This document shows, piece by piece, positions 42,659 through 52,138 of a stretch of 64,000 nt of DNA. Position 1 is the first letter of the stretch. Each line of letters begins with the position of its first letter. The notes beneath the pieces were generated by a model that did no database searches, was not told the origin of the DNA, and saw nothing but the letters and a program-made list of their open reading frames with translations. The DNA is from an uncultured bacterium (GTDB lineage: Bacteria > Cyanobacteriota > Vampirovibrionia > Gastranaerophilales > Gastranaerophilaceae), in contig URFH01000002.1 in NCBI GenBank assembly GCA_900547155.1, forward strand, positions 71,744 through 135,743. The letters run 5' to 3'. A program made the position numbers and the translations under genes.

Positions 42659-42684
42659 AAAAAGCCCCGAAAAAGGGGCTTTTT
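42659..42684 (+). terminator. Terminator of the dnaG-rpoD operon
   Basis: AAAAAGCCCC (42659-42668) with GGGGCTTTTT (42675-42684), six-base loop, T-run. Confidence 0.93.
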
Positions 42685-42715
42685 TAATTCAAAAATCCGT
42701 TCACGCACAAAACAG

Positions 42716-42833
42716 AGTCGAAGTTAGGTCTATTTTCCGTTCCGATTCCTCCGACCACGCGAAAATTTGTTAACAGCTATCTTGTTTATTGAGGTCTCCC
42801 CCATAGTCACTACAAATAGACCTAACTTCGACT
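42716..42833 (+). repeat. Dual-stem element, family 1 (copy 3)
   Basis: Perfect 20-base arms at 42716-42735 and 42814-42833 flank the two conserved strands: TCCGTTCCGATTCCTCC (42736-42752) and TCCCCCATAGTCACTAC (42797-42813). These are base-for-base the same as at 27442 and 27501. An inner stem GACC (42753-42756)/GGTC (42793-42796) closes a 36-base loop. The arms share no sequence with those of the other copies. It sits between the rpoD terminator and secA. Confidence 0.92.
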
Positions 42834-42938
42834 TTGCGCAGCCAACAAGCTCCAAACGGCTTAGCTCAATCGGGCTATAAAAATTTTCATGCTTGTGGTA
42901 GAATTTTTGCCAGAGGAAGACTTGAGGGATATTTTATA

Positions 42939-45752
42939 ATGATAAATTTACTATTAAAACTACTAGGCGACCCAAACGAAAAAAAGGTTAAAAAAATAAT
43001 GCCGGTTATAGAGCACATAAACGCTCTTGAACCGGAATTTGAGCAGCTCACGGATGACCAGCTGCGCGAAAAAACAGCAGAATTCAAAGAAATTTTAAAA
43101 AACAGAGAAACCTCAAACGATAAAAAACGCGACAGGGCGTTAGAAAAAGAAGCGCTTGATAAAATCCTGCCGGAAGCGTTCGCAGTAGTGCGTGAAGCGG
43201 GCAAAAGGGTCTTAAACATGCGCCATTTTGACGTCCAGCTCATCGGCGGATACTTCCTGCATAACGGCCATATCGCTGAAATGAGAACAGGTGAAGGTAA
43301 GACCCTTGTTGCGACCCTTCCTGCCTACCTGAACGCCCTCACAGGCAAAGGCGTTCACGTTATTACCGTCAACGACTATCTGGCAAAGCGCGACAGCGAA
43401 TGGATGGGTAAAATTTTCAAATTTTTAGGCTTAACCGTTGGCGTAGTTCTTTCTAATACCCGCGATTTTAACGAATTTGAACGCAAAAAAGAAGCCTACG
43501 CATGCGATATCACATACGGCACAAATAATGAATTCGGTTTCGACTATTTGCGTGACAACATGGCCGGAAGCCTTGACCAGTGCGTTCAACGCCCGTATAA
43601 CTACGCAATTATCGACGAAGTTGACAGTATTTTGATTGACGAAGCCAGAACACCGCTTATTATCAGCGGGCGACTTGAAAAATCAGCAGAATTGTACAGA
43701 ACAATGGCAAAAGTAGCGCCGCAGCTGAAAAAAGACGTTGATTACGAGGTTGATGAAAAAAATAAAAACATTATCCTCTCAGAAGAGGGAATTGACCATG
43801 CCCAGGAGCTTTTGAACATTTCAGACCTGTTTGATGTGGAAAATCAATACGCACATCATCTTTTGCAGGCGCTGAAAGCAAAAGAACTCTACCAGAAAGA
43901 CACGGATTATGTAATCAAAAACGGTGAAGTCATCATTGTTGACGAATTTACAGGCAGATTGATGGAAGGGCGCCGCTGGTCGGACGGGCTTCATCAGGCG
44001 GTTGAAGCAAAAGAGGGCGCAAAAATTCAGGACGAAACTCAAACCCTTGCAAGCATAACTTTCCAGAATCTTTTCAGACTTTATCCGAAACTTTCCGGCA
44101 TGACCGGTACTGCAATGACCGAAGAAGCAGAATTCGGCAAAATTTACAACCTTGAAGTTACAACCATCCCGACAAACAAAACGGACATAAGAATCGACAT
44201 GCCCGACGTAATCTACAAAACGCAGAAACAAAAATATCTGGCGGTTGTGGATGAAATCGTAAAAATGCACGAAAAAGGCCGCCCCGTTCTGGTCGGAACA
44301 ATCAGCATTGACAAATCCGAATATCTTTCGTCGCTTTTGAGGCAAAAAGGCGTTAAACACAACATTCTTAACGCAAAACATCACGAAAAAGAAGCAAATA
44401 TCATTGCTCAGGCCGGCCGCGTCGGCGCTGTAACGATTGCAACGAACATGGCAGGCCGCGGAACGGATATTCTGCTCGGCGGCAACCCCGAATACCTTGC
44501 AAAAGAAGAACTTGAGGCAAAAAACCTTTCACCGGAAAACACGCCCGATTATGAAGACAGAAAAAACGAAGCGCTCGCTTCTGCACGCGCTCTCACGGAA
44601 AAAGAGCACAAACTCGTTGTTGAAGCCGGCGGATTGCACGTAATCGGCACAGAACGCCACGAATCGCGCCGTATTGACAACCAGCTGCGCGGCCGTGCTG
44701 CACGTCAGGGCGATCCGGGCTCAACAAGGTTCTTCCTCTCGCTTGAAGACGATTTGATGAGAATTTTCGGCGGTCAGCACATTATAAATCTTATGGATAC
44801 GCTCAATGCGGACGAAGATATGGCAATCGAGCACCCGATGATTACGCGCCAGATTGCTTCTGCGCAAAAGAAAGTCGAAACTTATCATTTTGACATAAGA
44901 AAAAGCGTTCTTGAATATGACGATGTTATGAATGTTCAGCGTGAAAAATTCTACAACCAGCGAAGACGCGTTCTTGCCGGTGACAACCTTTCCGGCGACA
45001 TTGCGTATATGATTGAGCGTGAAATTGACAGAATTATCAAAAGCTACGTTGCGCCTGGCATGAACCCGCAGGAATTCATTTACGAAGACCTCGCAGCAAT
45101 GATGAGAGAGGTGCATTCGCTCATTCCGCAGCTTTCTTACCTTGAAGTGAGCAATATTCAGGGGCTTGATTACGAAGGAATTTTTGAAAAGCTCAAACAC
45201 CTTGCAGTAATGGCCTATCGTGACCATGAGGAGAAAACCGTTGGTTTTTACAATGATATTGCCTCGCAATATGACGAAAACTTCCTGCGTGAAGAGCCAT
45301 TTACCTCTAACAACGTAATGAGGAACATTGAAAAAGACATTTTGCTGCGCGTTGTTGACAACAAGTGGATTGACCATCTGCACAACATTGATATGCTGCG
45401 TGACGGCATCGGGCTTCGCGCTTACGGCCAAAAAGACCCGCTAATCGAATACAAAAAAGAGGCATACGACCTTTTCAACAATATGATGTACGAAATCCAG
45501 TCAGAAACGGTCAAATACCTGTTCAGAACGAGGTTCGGCGTCCAAATCGTTGACAAACGCGAAGATAACGTCATCAGAACACAACTTTCACAGGCTGCGG
45601 AAACTTTTCAGCCCGAATCGGAAGAAGATGAAGCTGAGCCGCAAACTCCTTACAAAGCTGCTGAAAAAATCGGCAGAAACGACCCATGCCCGTGCGGAAG
45701 CGGTAAAAAATACAAAAATTGCTGCGGGGCGAACAAACAGGAGCAGGAATAA
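42939..45752 (+). CDS. secA: Preprotein translocase ATPase SecA
   Basis: The 937-residue motor drives proteins through SecYEG. Walker A is MRTGEGKTLVATLPAYL near residue 105, the DEAD-like box DEVDSILIDEARTPLI, the helicase motif ATNMAGRGTDILLGG, and R-I-D-N-Q-L-R-G-R-A-A-R-Q-G-D-P-G-S. The C-terminal SEC-C zinc site NDPCPCGSGKKYKNCC is complete. I start at the ATG at 42939, which gives the family start MINLLLKLLGDPNEKKVKK; the longer frame would run back to the edge of the repeat element and adds 35 residues unlike SecA. Confidence 0.97.
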   Translation: MINLLLKLLGDPNEKKVKKIMPVIEHINALEPEFEQLTDDQLREKTAEFKEILKNRETSNDKKRDRALEKEALDKILPEAFAVVREAGKRVLNMRHFDVQLIGGYFLHNGHIAEMRTGEGKTLVATLPAYLNALTGKGVHVITVNDYLAKRDSEWMGKIFKFLGLTVGVVLSNTRDFNEFERKKEAYACDITYGTNNEFGFDYLRDNMAGSLDQCVQRPYNYAIIDEVDSILIDEARTPLIISGRLEKSAELYRTMAKVAPQLKKDVDYEVDEKNKNIILSEEGIDHAQELLNISDLFDVENQYAHHLLQALKAKELYQKDTDYVIKNGEVIIVDEFTGRLMEGRRWSDGLHQAVEAKEGAKIQDETQTLASITFQNLFRLYPKLSGMTGTAMTEEAEFGKIYNLEVTTIPTNKTDIRIDMPDVIYKTQKQKYLAVVDEIVKMHEKGRPVLVGTISIDKSEYLSSLLRQKGVKHNILNAKHHEKEANIIAQAGRVGAVTIATNMAGRGTDILLGGNPEYLAKEELEAKNLSPENTPDYEDRKNEALASARALTEKEHKLVVEAGGLHVIGTERHESRRIDNQLRGRAARQGDPGSTRFFLSLEDDLMRIFGGQHIINLMDTLNADEDMAIEHPMITRQIASAQKKVETYHFDIRKSVLEYDDVMNVQREKFYNQRRRVLAGDNLSGDIAYMIEREIDRIIKSYVAPGMNPQEFIYEDLAAMMREVHSLIPQLSYLEVSNIQGLDYEGIFEKLKHLAVMAYRDHEEKTVGFYNDIASQYDENFLREEPFTSNNVMRNIEKDILLRVVDNKWIDHLHNIDMLRDGIGLRAYGQKDPLIEYKKEAYDLFNNMMYEIQSETVKYLFRTRFGVQIVDKREDNVIRTQLSQAAETFQPESEEDEAEPQTPYKAAEKIGRNDPCPCGSGKKYKNCCGANKQEQE

Positions 45753-45765
45753 ATAATTTTGTCGA

Positions 45766-46386
45766 TTATTTTCCCTTATTAATAAGCTCTTTTATAGAAT
45801 TTTGTAGTTTAGAAACATCATTTCTATATTGTGCTTTGGCGGCTTTTGCGGCTGCGGATTCGGCTGCTTTTTGTTCAACAATTTTAGCTTTTTCACTTAG
45901 TGCTTTTTGAATTTTTTCTTCGGCAAATTTTATATTAGAATCTAAGAATCCACCACAATAACCATTAGCAACTTTTCTTTCCGGCGACATTGCCTCTATT
46001 AAATTTGCTGTACTTTCCTCTATACTGTGAGGGAGTGAATATTTCTTTGCCCAGGCATATACTTCAATTTTGTCATCACTTTTGCCTGCAAGTTTATCAA
46101 AAAGCTTTCTAGTCTTGCTTTTTGCAGTATTATCAAAGAAAATATGCACAGAACTTTGAACTGAATCTATCATCTGTTTTACAGCATAAAAAACAATATC
46201 TACATCGTATTTTTTACAAAATTCTATTGCCTTTGGATTCTTTTGAAAAGATTCAACTAATGAATTCGCAAATTGCGGATATTTTTTATACAATCCTTTA
46301 CATTTTATACTTTTGATTGATGTAAAATTTGGGTTGTACTTATTTGAAGAGTTATTTGGCTGTGAAGTCATGTTGTTTATTTGCAT
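45766..46386 (-). CDS. Hypothetical protein with an N-terminal NFTS motif
   Basis: The 206-residue product begins with a polar, Asn-rich leader (MQINNMTSQPNNSSNKYNPN) then FTSIKSIKCKGLYKK. A globular middle follows (residues 30-140, AKKYSLPHSIEESTANLIEAMSPE) and a long Ala/Lys/Glu coiled coil (about 150-206). There is no signal peptide. The leader-plus-[NS]F[TGK] arrangement groups it with the other FxG proteins in the window. AAGGAG precedes the ATG. Convergent with secA. Function unknown. Confidence 0.65.
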   Translation of the reverse strand: MQINNMTSQPNNSSNKYNPNFTSIKSIKCKGLYKKYPQFANSLVESFQKNPKAIEFCKKYDVDIVFYAVKQMIDSVQSSVHIFFDNTAKSKTRKLFDKLAGKSDDKIEVYAWAKKYSLPHSIEESTANLIEAMSPERKVANGYCGGFLDSNIKFAEEKIQKALSEKAKIVEQKAAESAAAKAAKAQYRNDVSKLQNSIKELINKGK

Positions 46387-46606
46387 TATTTTTCTCCTTA
46401 AATATATTTTGATGAAATAAAAACAGGTAAAAAAATTTTTTGCTAGTCCGGATTAAACGAACTCCTTATAAAGTCTTTTTCTTCAAAAAGCCCCTCAAAA
46501 CAACTCTTTAATCAGCAAAAAAGCGGCACATAATTGCCATCGCAGGAGATACAGATATTTATTTTATGCAATTTTATACTCCCGAAAAAGAAAAATCACC
46601 GATTTT

Positions 46607-46660
46607 TTGCACGCATGCAAAATTTTCTTCAATAATACCATTAAAATTGCATGTATGCAA
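46607..46660 (+). promoter_or_regulatory. Paired TTGCA...TGCAA operators flanking the XRE promoter
   Basis: Two 14-base palindromes of the form TTGCAYGYATGCAA lie at 46607-46620 and 46647-46660, 40 bases apart. A candidate -10 (AATAATAC, 46631-46638) lies between them, and the second palindrome contains the chosen start codon. This layout suits autorepression by the encoded HTH protein. Confidence 0.65.
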
Positions 46661-46870
46661 CAAAACGAATTGCAAAAATTGGGTAAATATCTAAAAAACT
46701 TGAGAAAAAGCAAAAAACTTACTCTCAGCGCTCTTTGCTACCGTAACGGGCTTGAACCGTCAACGGTCAGCAGGATTGAAGCCGGAATCGTTGAGGCAAA
46801 ATACCTGACATTGCTCAAACTGGCCAAAGCCTATGATATGGAGCTTTGTGAACTTTTGAAATTTGAATGA
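46655..46870 (+). CDS. XRE-family helix-turn-helix regulator
   Basis: The 71-residue protein is a bare Cro/C1-type DNA-binding domain: LGKYLKNLRKSKKLTLSALCYRNGLEPSTVSRIEAGIVEAKYLTLLKLAKAYDMEL, with recognition helix around E-P-S-T-V-S-R-I-E. I use the ATG at 46655; a TTG at 46607 would add 16 residues but would place the start inside the first operator. No Shine-Dalgarno sequence is present and the -10 box is close, so the message may be leaderless. It converges on the autotransporter gene. Confidence 0.88.
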   Translation: MQQNELQKLGKYLKNLRKSKKLTLSALCYRNGLEPSTVSRIEAGIVEAKYLTLLKLAKAYDMELCELLKFE

Positions 46871-49489
46871 TTATATGCTTATTCTTATACCGAACAGCAA
46901 GGCAACCCCGTTACGCCCACCGTTTCTCAGCATAGTTTCAAAAAAGCCCGTAGCCCTGTCGCCCCACCGTTTTTGAATGCCGGCACCATACTGAACAAAC
47001 GGGTCTATTGACAAATCCGGAAGATAAACATCATTTGCCTTAAATTTTGTTTTATCTATTATGTTCCACACAACAGAAACCGCAATATACGGCTGAACAT
47101 AATTTTTGAAATTGCCGATGAGCTTTATTCTCGGCTCAATTTGCAATGCGTTCAACGGTCGCGTGTTTATATTTACATTGGAGGCGGTTTTATAATTGAA
47201 AGTATTTACAAACGTATATGACGCAAGAAAAGCGGGCTGGATTATGAATTTTCGCTCAAATATTTCAAAATTATAGCCTGTCATTTGGGCAATTCCGGTA
47301 CTAAACATTGCAAAATTTTCTCTGCCATAGCGCGTTGAGGCTTCTGCGGAAGAAGCGCCTGCGTTTGCAGTCCATGCGCTGAAAAAGCCGCCTTTATAAA
47401 ACACAGCATTAAGCCCCGCCAATCCTCCGTTATTATAAATACTGTTTCCGCTATAGGCCTGATGTGAGCCGTTATATGACGCATATACACCGTAAATTGA
47501 ATACCAGCCGTTATTTAGTTTTGTCAATCCGCTCTCGACGCCAACAAGGCTGCCATAACTGACATTTGAAACACGGGGGCCGTTTTTTAAGCCCACAGAT
47601 TCAAAGGTTGAATAAGGTTTAAACCATATCCCGCCTCCTTGCTCGGGCATTATAAAAGGTGAATAAGCAAAAGTTCCGTTCATAGCAAGTTTATTTTGCA
47701 TTGAAAACTTTGTTTTTATTTCCGGAGGTGTAATCATTACCATATCAAGGTTCGCAAATATATTTCTGTATGTATCAATCTGCGTTAAATACCCTGCAAG
47801 CTGGGTTGCAACCTCGGACGCAAGTATTGCAGAATCAAAACCCTGCCGCAAAAATTGAAAATTCCCGCTACTGCTGTCATATGAAATACTATAATCATAT
47901 ATGGGCGTGTTAAGAGTAGAAGGAGTATATTCTACGGAATTTTTTAATGTATCATCCGCAAACGGAATAATGATATCAGCAGCCGTAGGAGCGCCCTCTA
48001 AATTCAATCCCGCAACAAATAAAGAGCCGCTTCCGCTCAAAGAATCCGCGTTTATCCTGTCCATTGTATTATCGGCAAAATTTACATCCGCAAAGATATT
48101 AGTCGTTCCCGCCAAAGACAGATTTCCAAAATTTATATTATTTATTTGATTGTTTTGCATATTAAAATTAACATTATTGCCGAAATTGGAATTAGCAGCA
48201 TTAAAATAAGTGCTGTCGGGCAGGAGTTTAACTGTTCCCTCATCAAAATTGAATGTACCGGTAAATGCGGCATTTTCACCGCCAAGATTAAGAATTCCGC
48301 CCTCTTTTTTATAGATATTTCCTGTACCCTCAATCCCGCTCAGGATATTGTTTGTGCCTGTACCCAGAAAGTTTATTATGCCGGTTGAGGTGTTAAATAT
48401 ATCGTTTGGAGTGCTGCCGGTTTCGTAATTATTTTTTAAATTTGTATTGTTGAGATTAACTGTTCCTGCATTATATACAGCACCGCCTTTTCCGGCGTTT
48501 AGAGAGTTTGAAATGCTGCTGTTTTGTATTGTTGAATCGTTAATTGTGATTGTTGCGCCCAGATTATTTACAATTGCCCCGCCATAGCCCTGCTCACCGG
48601 AGGTTATTTTGCTGTCGTTGATTAGTGAATTGTTTATCACGATTGAACCCGAGTTTGCGATTGCACCGCCGAATGTAATATTGTTGGAAGTGCCGCCTCC
48701 GTAGTTGTTATTAAACACGCTGTCAGTGATTATCATAGTGCCTTTGTTATGGATTGCGCCGCCGTACGCAAATGGAAAATCTCTGTCAGAATTTTGTACG
48801 CCCTCAACATAGTTATTTTCAAAATCAGTATTGCTGATTGTTATATTTCCCTCATTATTAACGGCTCCGCCATAAGCATACAGACTGCCTCTTGAATGAT
48901 TTTCCCTGAATATTGCAGAATCAACAGACATCTGCGCAGTTCCGTTGTCGAGATAACCATTTGATAAGGCCCCGCCGTATGACAATGCTCCGGAAGTATA
49001 ATTTTTTTCAAAATCCGTATTTTGAATGTTCATGCTTCCGCCGTAAAGGTTGTAAACAGCACCTGCAACAGCAAAAGAGCTCGAACCTGAATCAGAAAAA
49101 TTAGAAACAAAAGCGGAATTTTCTATATCTGTGTGTCCGCCGCTGTTATAAATTGCACCGGCAAAATATGAGCCTCTATCGACCTGACCGATACAATTTT
49201 GGATTATAACTTCATTAAAATTGTTATCCTGCCCCAAAACAAAGCCGCCATAGGCATTATTACCGTCTATTGAATGATTATGCCCCTCAAAATTAATATC
49301 GTAGTTATAAAAACGCCTGTCAATAGTTGACGTCGAGTCCAAATCATCAGTAAAGCTATAAGTATCGCCGTTTTGCAAGACAGAATTCAATAATTGATAA
49401 AATGTGCTTATATCAATAGTGTTTGCGCCTGCATCCGGCGTTAATAAAAGAACACACGCAAATATTAGTATAATTTTATAAAGTTTCAT
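46871..49489 (-). CDS. Autotransporter with a right-handed beta-helix passenger
   Basis: The 872-residue protein has a signal peptide (about 1-22, ending DAGA). The passenger (to about 590) repeats the motif G-G-A-[IVL]-x-N at least seven times (GGALSNG, GGAVNNEG, GGAIHNKG, GGAIANSG, GGAIVNN, GGAVYNAG), as in chlamydial Pmp-like and pectin-lyase-like adhesins. The C-terminal 260 residues form an autotransporter beta-barrel and end in alternating L-F-G-I-R-I-S-I. It would be displayed on the outer membrane, probably for adhesion, and is direct evidence of a diderm cell. Confidence 0.85.
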   Translation of the reverse strand: MKLYKIILIFACVLLLTPDAGANTIDISTFYQLLNSVLQNGDTYSFTDDLDSTSTIDRRFYNYDINFEGHNHSIDGNNAYGGFVLGQDNNFNEVIIQNCIGQVDRGSYFAGAIYNSGGHTDIENSAFVSNFSDSGSSSFAVAGAVYNLYGGSMNIQNTDFEKNYTSGALSYGGALSNGYLDNGTAQMSVDSAIFRENHSRGSLYAYGGAVNNEGNITISNTDFENNYVEGVQNSDRDFPFAYGGAIHNKGTMIITDSVFNNNYGGGTSNNITFGGAIANSGSIVINNSLINDSKITSGEQGYGGAIVNNLGATITINDSTIQNSSISNSLNAGKGGAVYNAGTVNLNNTNLKNNYETGSTPNDIFNTSTGIINFLGTGTNNILSGIEGTGNIYKKEGGILNLGGENAAFTGTFNFDEGTVKLLPDSTYFNAANSNFGNNVNFNMQNNQINNINFGNLSLAGTTNIFADVNFADNTMDRINADSLSGSGSLFVAGLNLEGAPTAADIIIPFADDTLKNSVEYTPSTLNTPIYDYSISYDSSSGNFQFLRQGFDSAILASEVATQLAGYLTQIDTYRNIFANLDMVMITPPEIKTKFSMQNKLAMNGTFAYSPFIMPEQGGGIWFKPYSTFESVGLKNGPRVSNVSYGSLVGVESGLTKLNNGWYSIYGVYASYNGSHQAYSGNSIYNNGGLAGLNAVFYKGGFFSAWTANAGASSAEASTRYGRENFAMFSTGIAQMTGYNFEIFERKFIIQPAFLASYTFVNTFNYKTASNVNINTRPLNALQIEPRIKLIGNFKNYVQPYIAVSVVWNIIDKTKFKANDVYLPDLSIDPFVQYGAGIQKRWGDRATGFFETMLRNGGRNGVALLFGIRISI

Positions 49490-49647
49490 AAAATTATACT
49501 AATAATTCAATTTAAAGAGTTATATCACCCGAAAAGGCATATTTTCAGCGGTTCTGAATTAGCTCTTTTGAGCACAATGACTTCCGGAAGAAAACAACAT
49601 CCCCGTAACGAAAAAACTATTCAACAGAATTGCAGAAAGGGGGTTCT

Positions 49648-49675
49648 TTGATTGAGGTTTTTGGTGTAATATTGT
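49648..49675 (+). promoter_or_regulatory. Promoter of the cysS operon
   Basis: TTGATT (49648-49653) and TATTGT (49670-49675) with a 16-base spacer, 21 bases before the cysS ATG; AAGAGGA is the ribosome site. Confidence 0.5.
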
Positions 49676-49696
49676 TTTATTCAAGAGGATTTTGTT

Positions 49697-51136
49697 ATGT
49701 TGAAATTATTTAATACTTATTCAGATAAAATTGAAGAATTCGAGCCGATTAACGGCAAAAAAGTTAATATGTACGTATGCGGCCCGACCGTTTATGACAA
49801 TCCGCACCTCGGACATGCACGCTGCTACATCACATGGGACGTGGTTTACAGATATTTAAAATTTCTCGGCTACGACGTAACATATTGCCGCAATGTAACC
49901 GATGTTGATGACAAAATCCTTGCCCGCTCTGAAAAAGAGGGAATCACACCTGATGAAGTTGCTAAAAAATACTACGATGTTTTTTCAGAATCAATGAAAA
50001 AGCTCGGAAATTCAAAGCCCGACATCGAACCTTTCGCAACAAAGAACCTCGGCGAGATGATTTCCATCGTCAAAAAGCTTATTGACAACGGATACGCGTA
50101 CGAAGCCGATGGCGATGTTTATTTCAGGGTTAAAAAATTTAATAAATACGGCGCATTAAGCAAACAGCCCATTGATGACCTCGTAGCCGGTGCCAGAGTC
50201 GAAGCTTCTTCTAAAAAAGAGGATGTTCTGGACTTTGCATTGTGGAAAAAAGACGAAAAGCACGGCTACAAATCCCCCTGGGGAATCGGGCGCCCGGGCT
50301 GGCACATTGAATGCTCGGCAATGGCAAGAAAACACCTTGCGCCGGAAATTGACATCCACGCGGGCGGAGCTGATTTGATTTTTCCGCACCATGAAAACGA
50401 AATTGCGCAATCCGAATGCGCAAACGGCTGTCAGTTTGTAAAATACTGGCTGCACAACGGTTTTGTTACGATAAACAAAGAAAAAATGTCAAAATCCCTC
50501 GGAAATTTCATCACAATCGACGGAATTCTGGAAAAATATGACGCAAACACAATCAGGTTCTTTATTTTGACGAATCATTACAGAATGCCGGTTGAATTCA
50601 ACGACGAAGCGCTCGAATCCGCAGCAGCAGGCATTAAGCGCGTCAAAAACTCGGTAAACGACCTTATGAACTACGTCGGAAAAGAAAATCTCATCGAAAA
50701 TATTGAATCTGATGAAATAAACCAGTTCAAAGACGCGATGAATGATGATTTTAACACATCAAAGGCGCTTGCTGTTATGTTTGAGCTTGCGACAAAAGCA
50801 AACAGGGCAAAAGATTCGCAGGATAAGGATTCAGCGACAAAATATCTTTCCTCTTTGATGACGATTGCGAGAATTCTCGGATTTGACTTTGAAAAAGTCG
50901 AACTGTCAGAAGAACAGCTCAAAGAAAAGCTCGATGAGATTGTTTCAGAGTTTGATTTTCTCGAAAACAAGGAAGCACCTGCATTTGAGATTATGAACGA
51001 AATAATAAAAGCAAGAAATGAAGCACGCGCACAGAAAAACTGGGCAGTTGCCGACAAAATTCGCGACGGGCTTGCTAAAGTTAATATTGTGTTAAAGGAC
51101 ACCAAAGACGGAGTTACGAATTGGGAGTTGAAATAA
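49697..51136 (+). CDS. cysS: Cysteinyl-tRNA synthetase
   Basis: The 479-residue class I enzyme has the HIGH-type motif [16 protein letters not shown] with the zinc Cys at its start, W-H-I-E-C-S-A-M with the second zinc Cys, [15 protein letters not shown], and KMSKSLGNF. The length is normal. coaE starts two bases after the stop, giving an operon cysS-coaE-orf-orf. Confidence 0.97.
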   Translation: MLKLFNTYSDKIEEFEPINGKKVNMYVCGPTVYDNPHLGHARCYITWDVVYRYLKFLGYDVTYCRNVTDVDDKILARSEKEGITPDEVAKKYYDVFSESMKKLGNSKPDIEPFATKNLGEMISIVKKLIDNGYAYEADGDVYFRVKKFNKYGALSKQPIDDLVAGARVEASSKKEDVLDFALWKKDEKHGYKSPWGIGRPGWHIECSAMARKHLAPEIDIHAGGADLIFPHHENEIAQSECANGCQFVKYWLHNGFVTINKEKMSKSLGNFITIDGILEKYDANTIRFFILTNHYRMPVEFNDEALESAAAGIKRVKNSVNDLMNYVGKENLIENIESDEINQFKDAMNDDFNTSKALAVMFELATKANRAKDSQDKDSATKYLSSLMTIARILGFDFEKVELSEEQLKEKLDEIVSEFDFLENKEAPAFEIMNEIIKARNEARAQKNWAVADKIRDGLAKVNIVLKDTKDGVTNWELK

Positions 51137-51137
51137 T

Positions 51138-51728
51138 ATGCTAAGTGTTGGTCTCACCGGAAATATTGCATCCGGAAAATCTATTGTTGAAAGCTATTTT
51201 GAAAAAAAAGGTATTTCTGTCATAAACGCCGATGATGTCACGCATGAACTAATCGACAAAGACCGGAATATTCAACAAAGAATTAAAAAACTCTTTGAAA
51301 ATGAGGATATTCTTGACGAAAACGGCGCTATTTCAAGAGCAAAAATCGGAAAAATCGTTTTTTCTGACCAGGACAAGCTCGAAGAACTCGAAAACATCCT
51401 TCATCCTGCCGTAATCAAAAAAATCGAAGAATTTTTCGACGAAAAACGCAGCGAGGACATTGTTATTGCGTCAGTTCCGCTTCTTTTTGAGATAGATATC
51501 CAGCCGATGTTTGATAAAACGATTCTCGTTTGTGCGGACAAGAAAATCCGCCTCCAGCGTCTCATGAACAGGAACGGATACAGCCTTGAGCACGCGCTTG
51601 AGCGGATAAATTCGCAGATTTCACAGGAAGAAAAACGAAATATCGCTGATTTTATCATCGAAAACAACAACGATATTCTTGAGTTGGAATTGCAGATTAA
51701 CAAAATAATTGAAAGATTGAGAGCATGA
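51138..51728 (+). CDS. coaE: Dephospho-CoA kinase
   Basis: This 196-residue P-loop kinase performs the last step of CoA synthesis. Walker A is GLTGNIASGKSIV, then I-N-A-D-D-V-T-H-E-L, A-K-I-G-K-I-V-F-S-D, L-E-N-I-L-H-P-A-V and V-P-L-L-F-E. The downstream gene overlaps its stop by 4 bases. Confidence 0.95.
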   Translation: MLSVGLTGNIASGKSIVESYFEKKGISVINADDVTHELIDKDRNIQQRIKKLFENEDILDENGAISRAKIGKIVFSDQDKLEELENILHPAVIKKIEEFFDEKRSEDIVIASVPLLFEIDIQPMFDKTILVCADKKIRLQRLMNRNGYSLEHALERINSQISQEEKRNIADFIIENNNDILELELQINKIIERLRA

Positions 51729-52138
51729 ATCCCGAAAAGCTGACTAAAATAACCTTTTTTCTGCTATTTTTGTTCAGTATTAATTATCTTCCGCTCATTT
51801 TAAAGGTTCCTTTTTCATTTTTTAATAATGATTTCAGAAATATGAATATTTATTCAAGAAAACTGCAAATTCTGGAGCAAAAAGCGGGGTTTTTAAAGCA
51901 GGAGAAAGAAGTCGGGTTCATAAGCGAGGTCAAGGATGATAACATAATGCTGCTTTCCGACCCTATTTTGAACTTTTACATTGCCCAGTACGCACTCACG
52001 CCGGCGATCGTAAAAAAGGGCTCTGAATTTCCTTATACTGTGGGGATTTACGACAAAATCGTGCGAATTGACAAAGGGCTTTCGATTTACAGGCAGCTGA
52101 GTCCGGACATTTTTGTTTTTAAAAGGAGCGAAAAATGA
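51725..52138 (+). CDS. Small membrane-anchored protein paired with a GT-C-like enzyme
   Basis: The 137-residue product has one N-terminal membrane helix (about 9-27, ITFFLLFLFSINYLPLIL). An alpha/beta extracytoplasmic part follows (VGFISEVKDDNIMLLSDPILNFYIAQYALTPAIV). It overlaps coaE and the next gene by 4 bases each (ATGA), so it is made together with the polytopic protein that follows and probably works with it in envelope glycan modification. No named family recognised. Confidence 0.6.
   Translation: MNPEKLTKITFFLLFLFSINYLPLILKVPFSFFNNDFRNMNIYSRKLQILEQKAGFLKQEKEVGFISEVKDDNIMLLSDPILNFYIAQYALTPAIVKKGSEFPYTVGIYDKIVRIDKGLSIYRQLSPDIFVFKRSEK

Noticed and set aside
27420..42833. CRISPR-like interpretation of the recurring elements
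   Set aside because: Copies are single, far apart and have self-complementary arms; no spacers or cas genes.
44721..45431. 236-residue frame antisense to secA
   Set aside because: Shadow of a certain gene; Val/Asn/Phe-rich composition typical of antisense frames.
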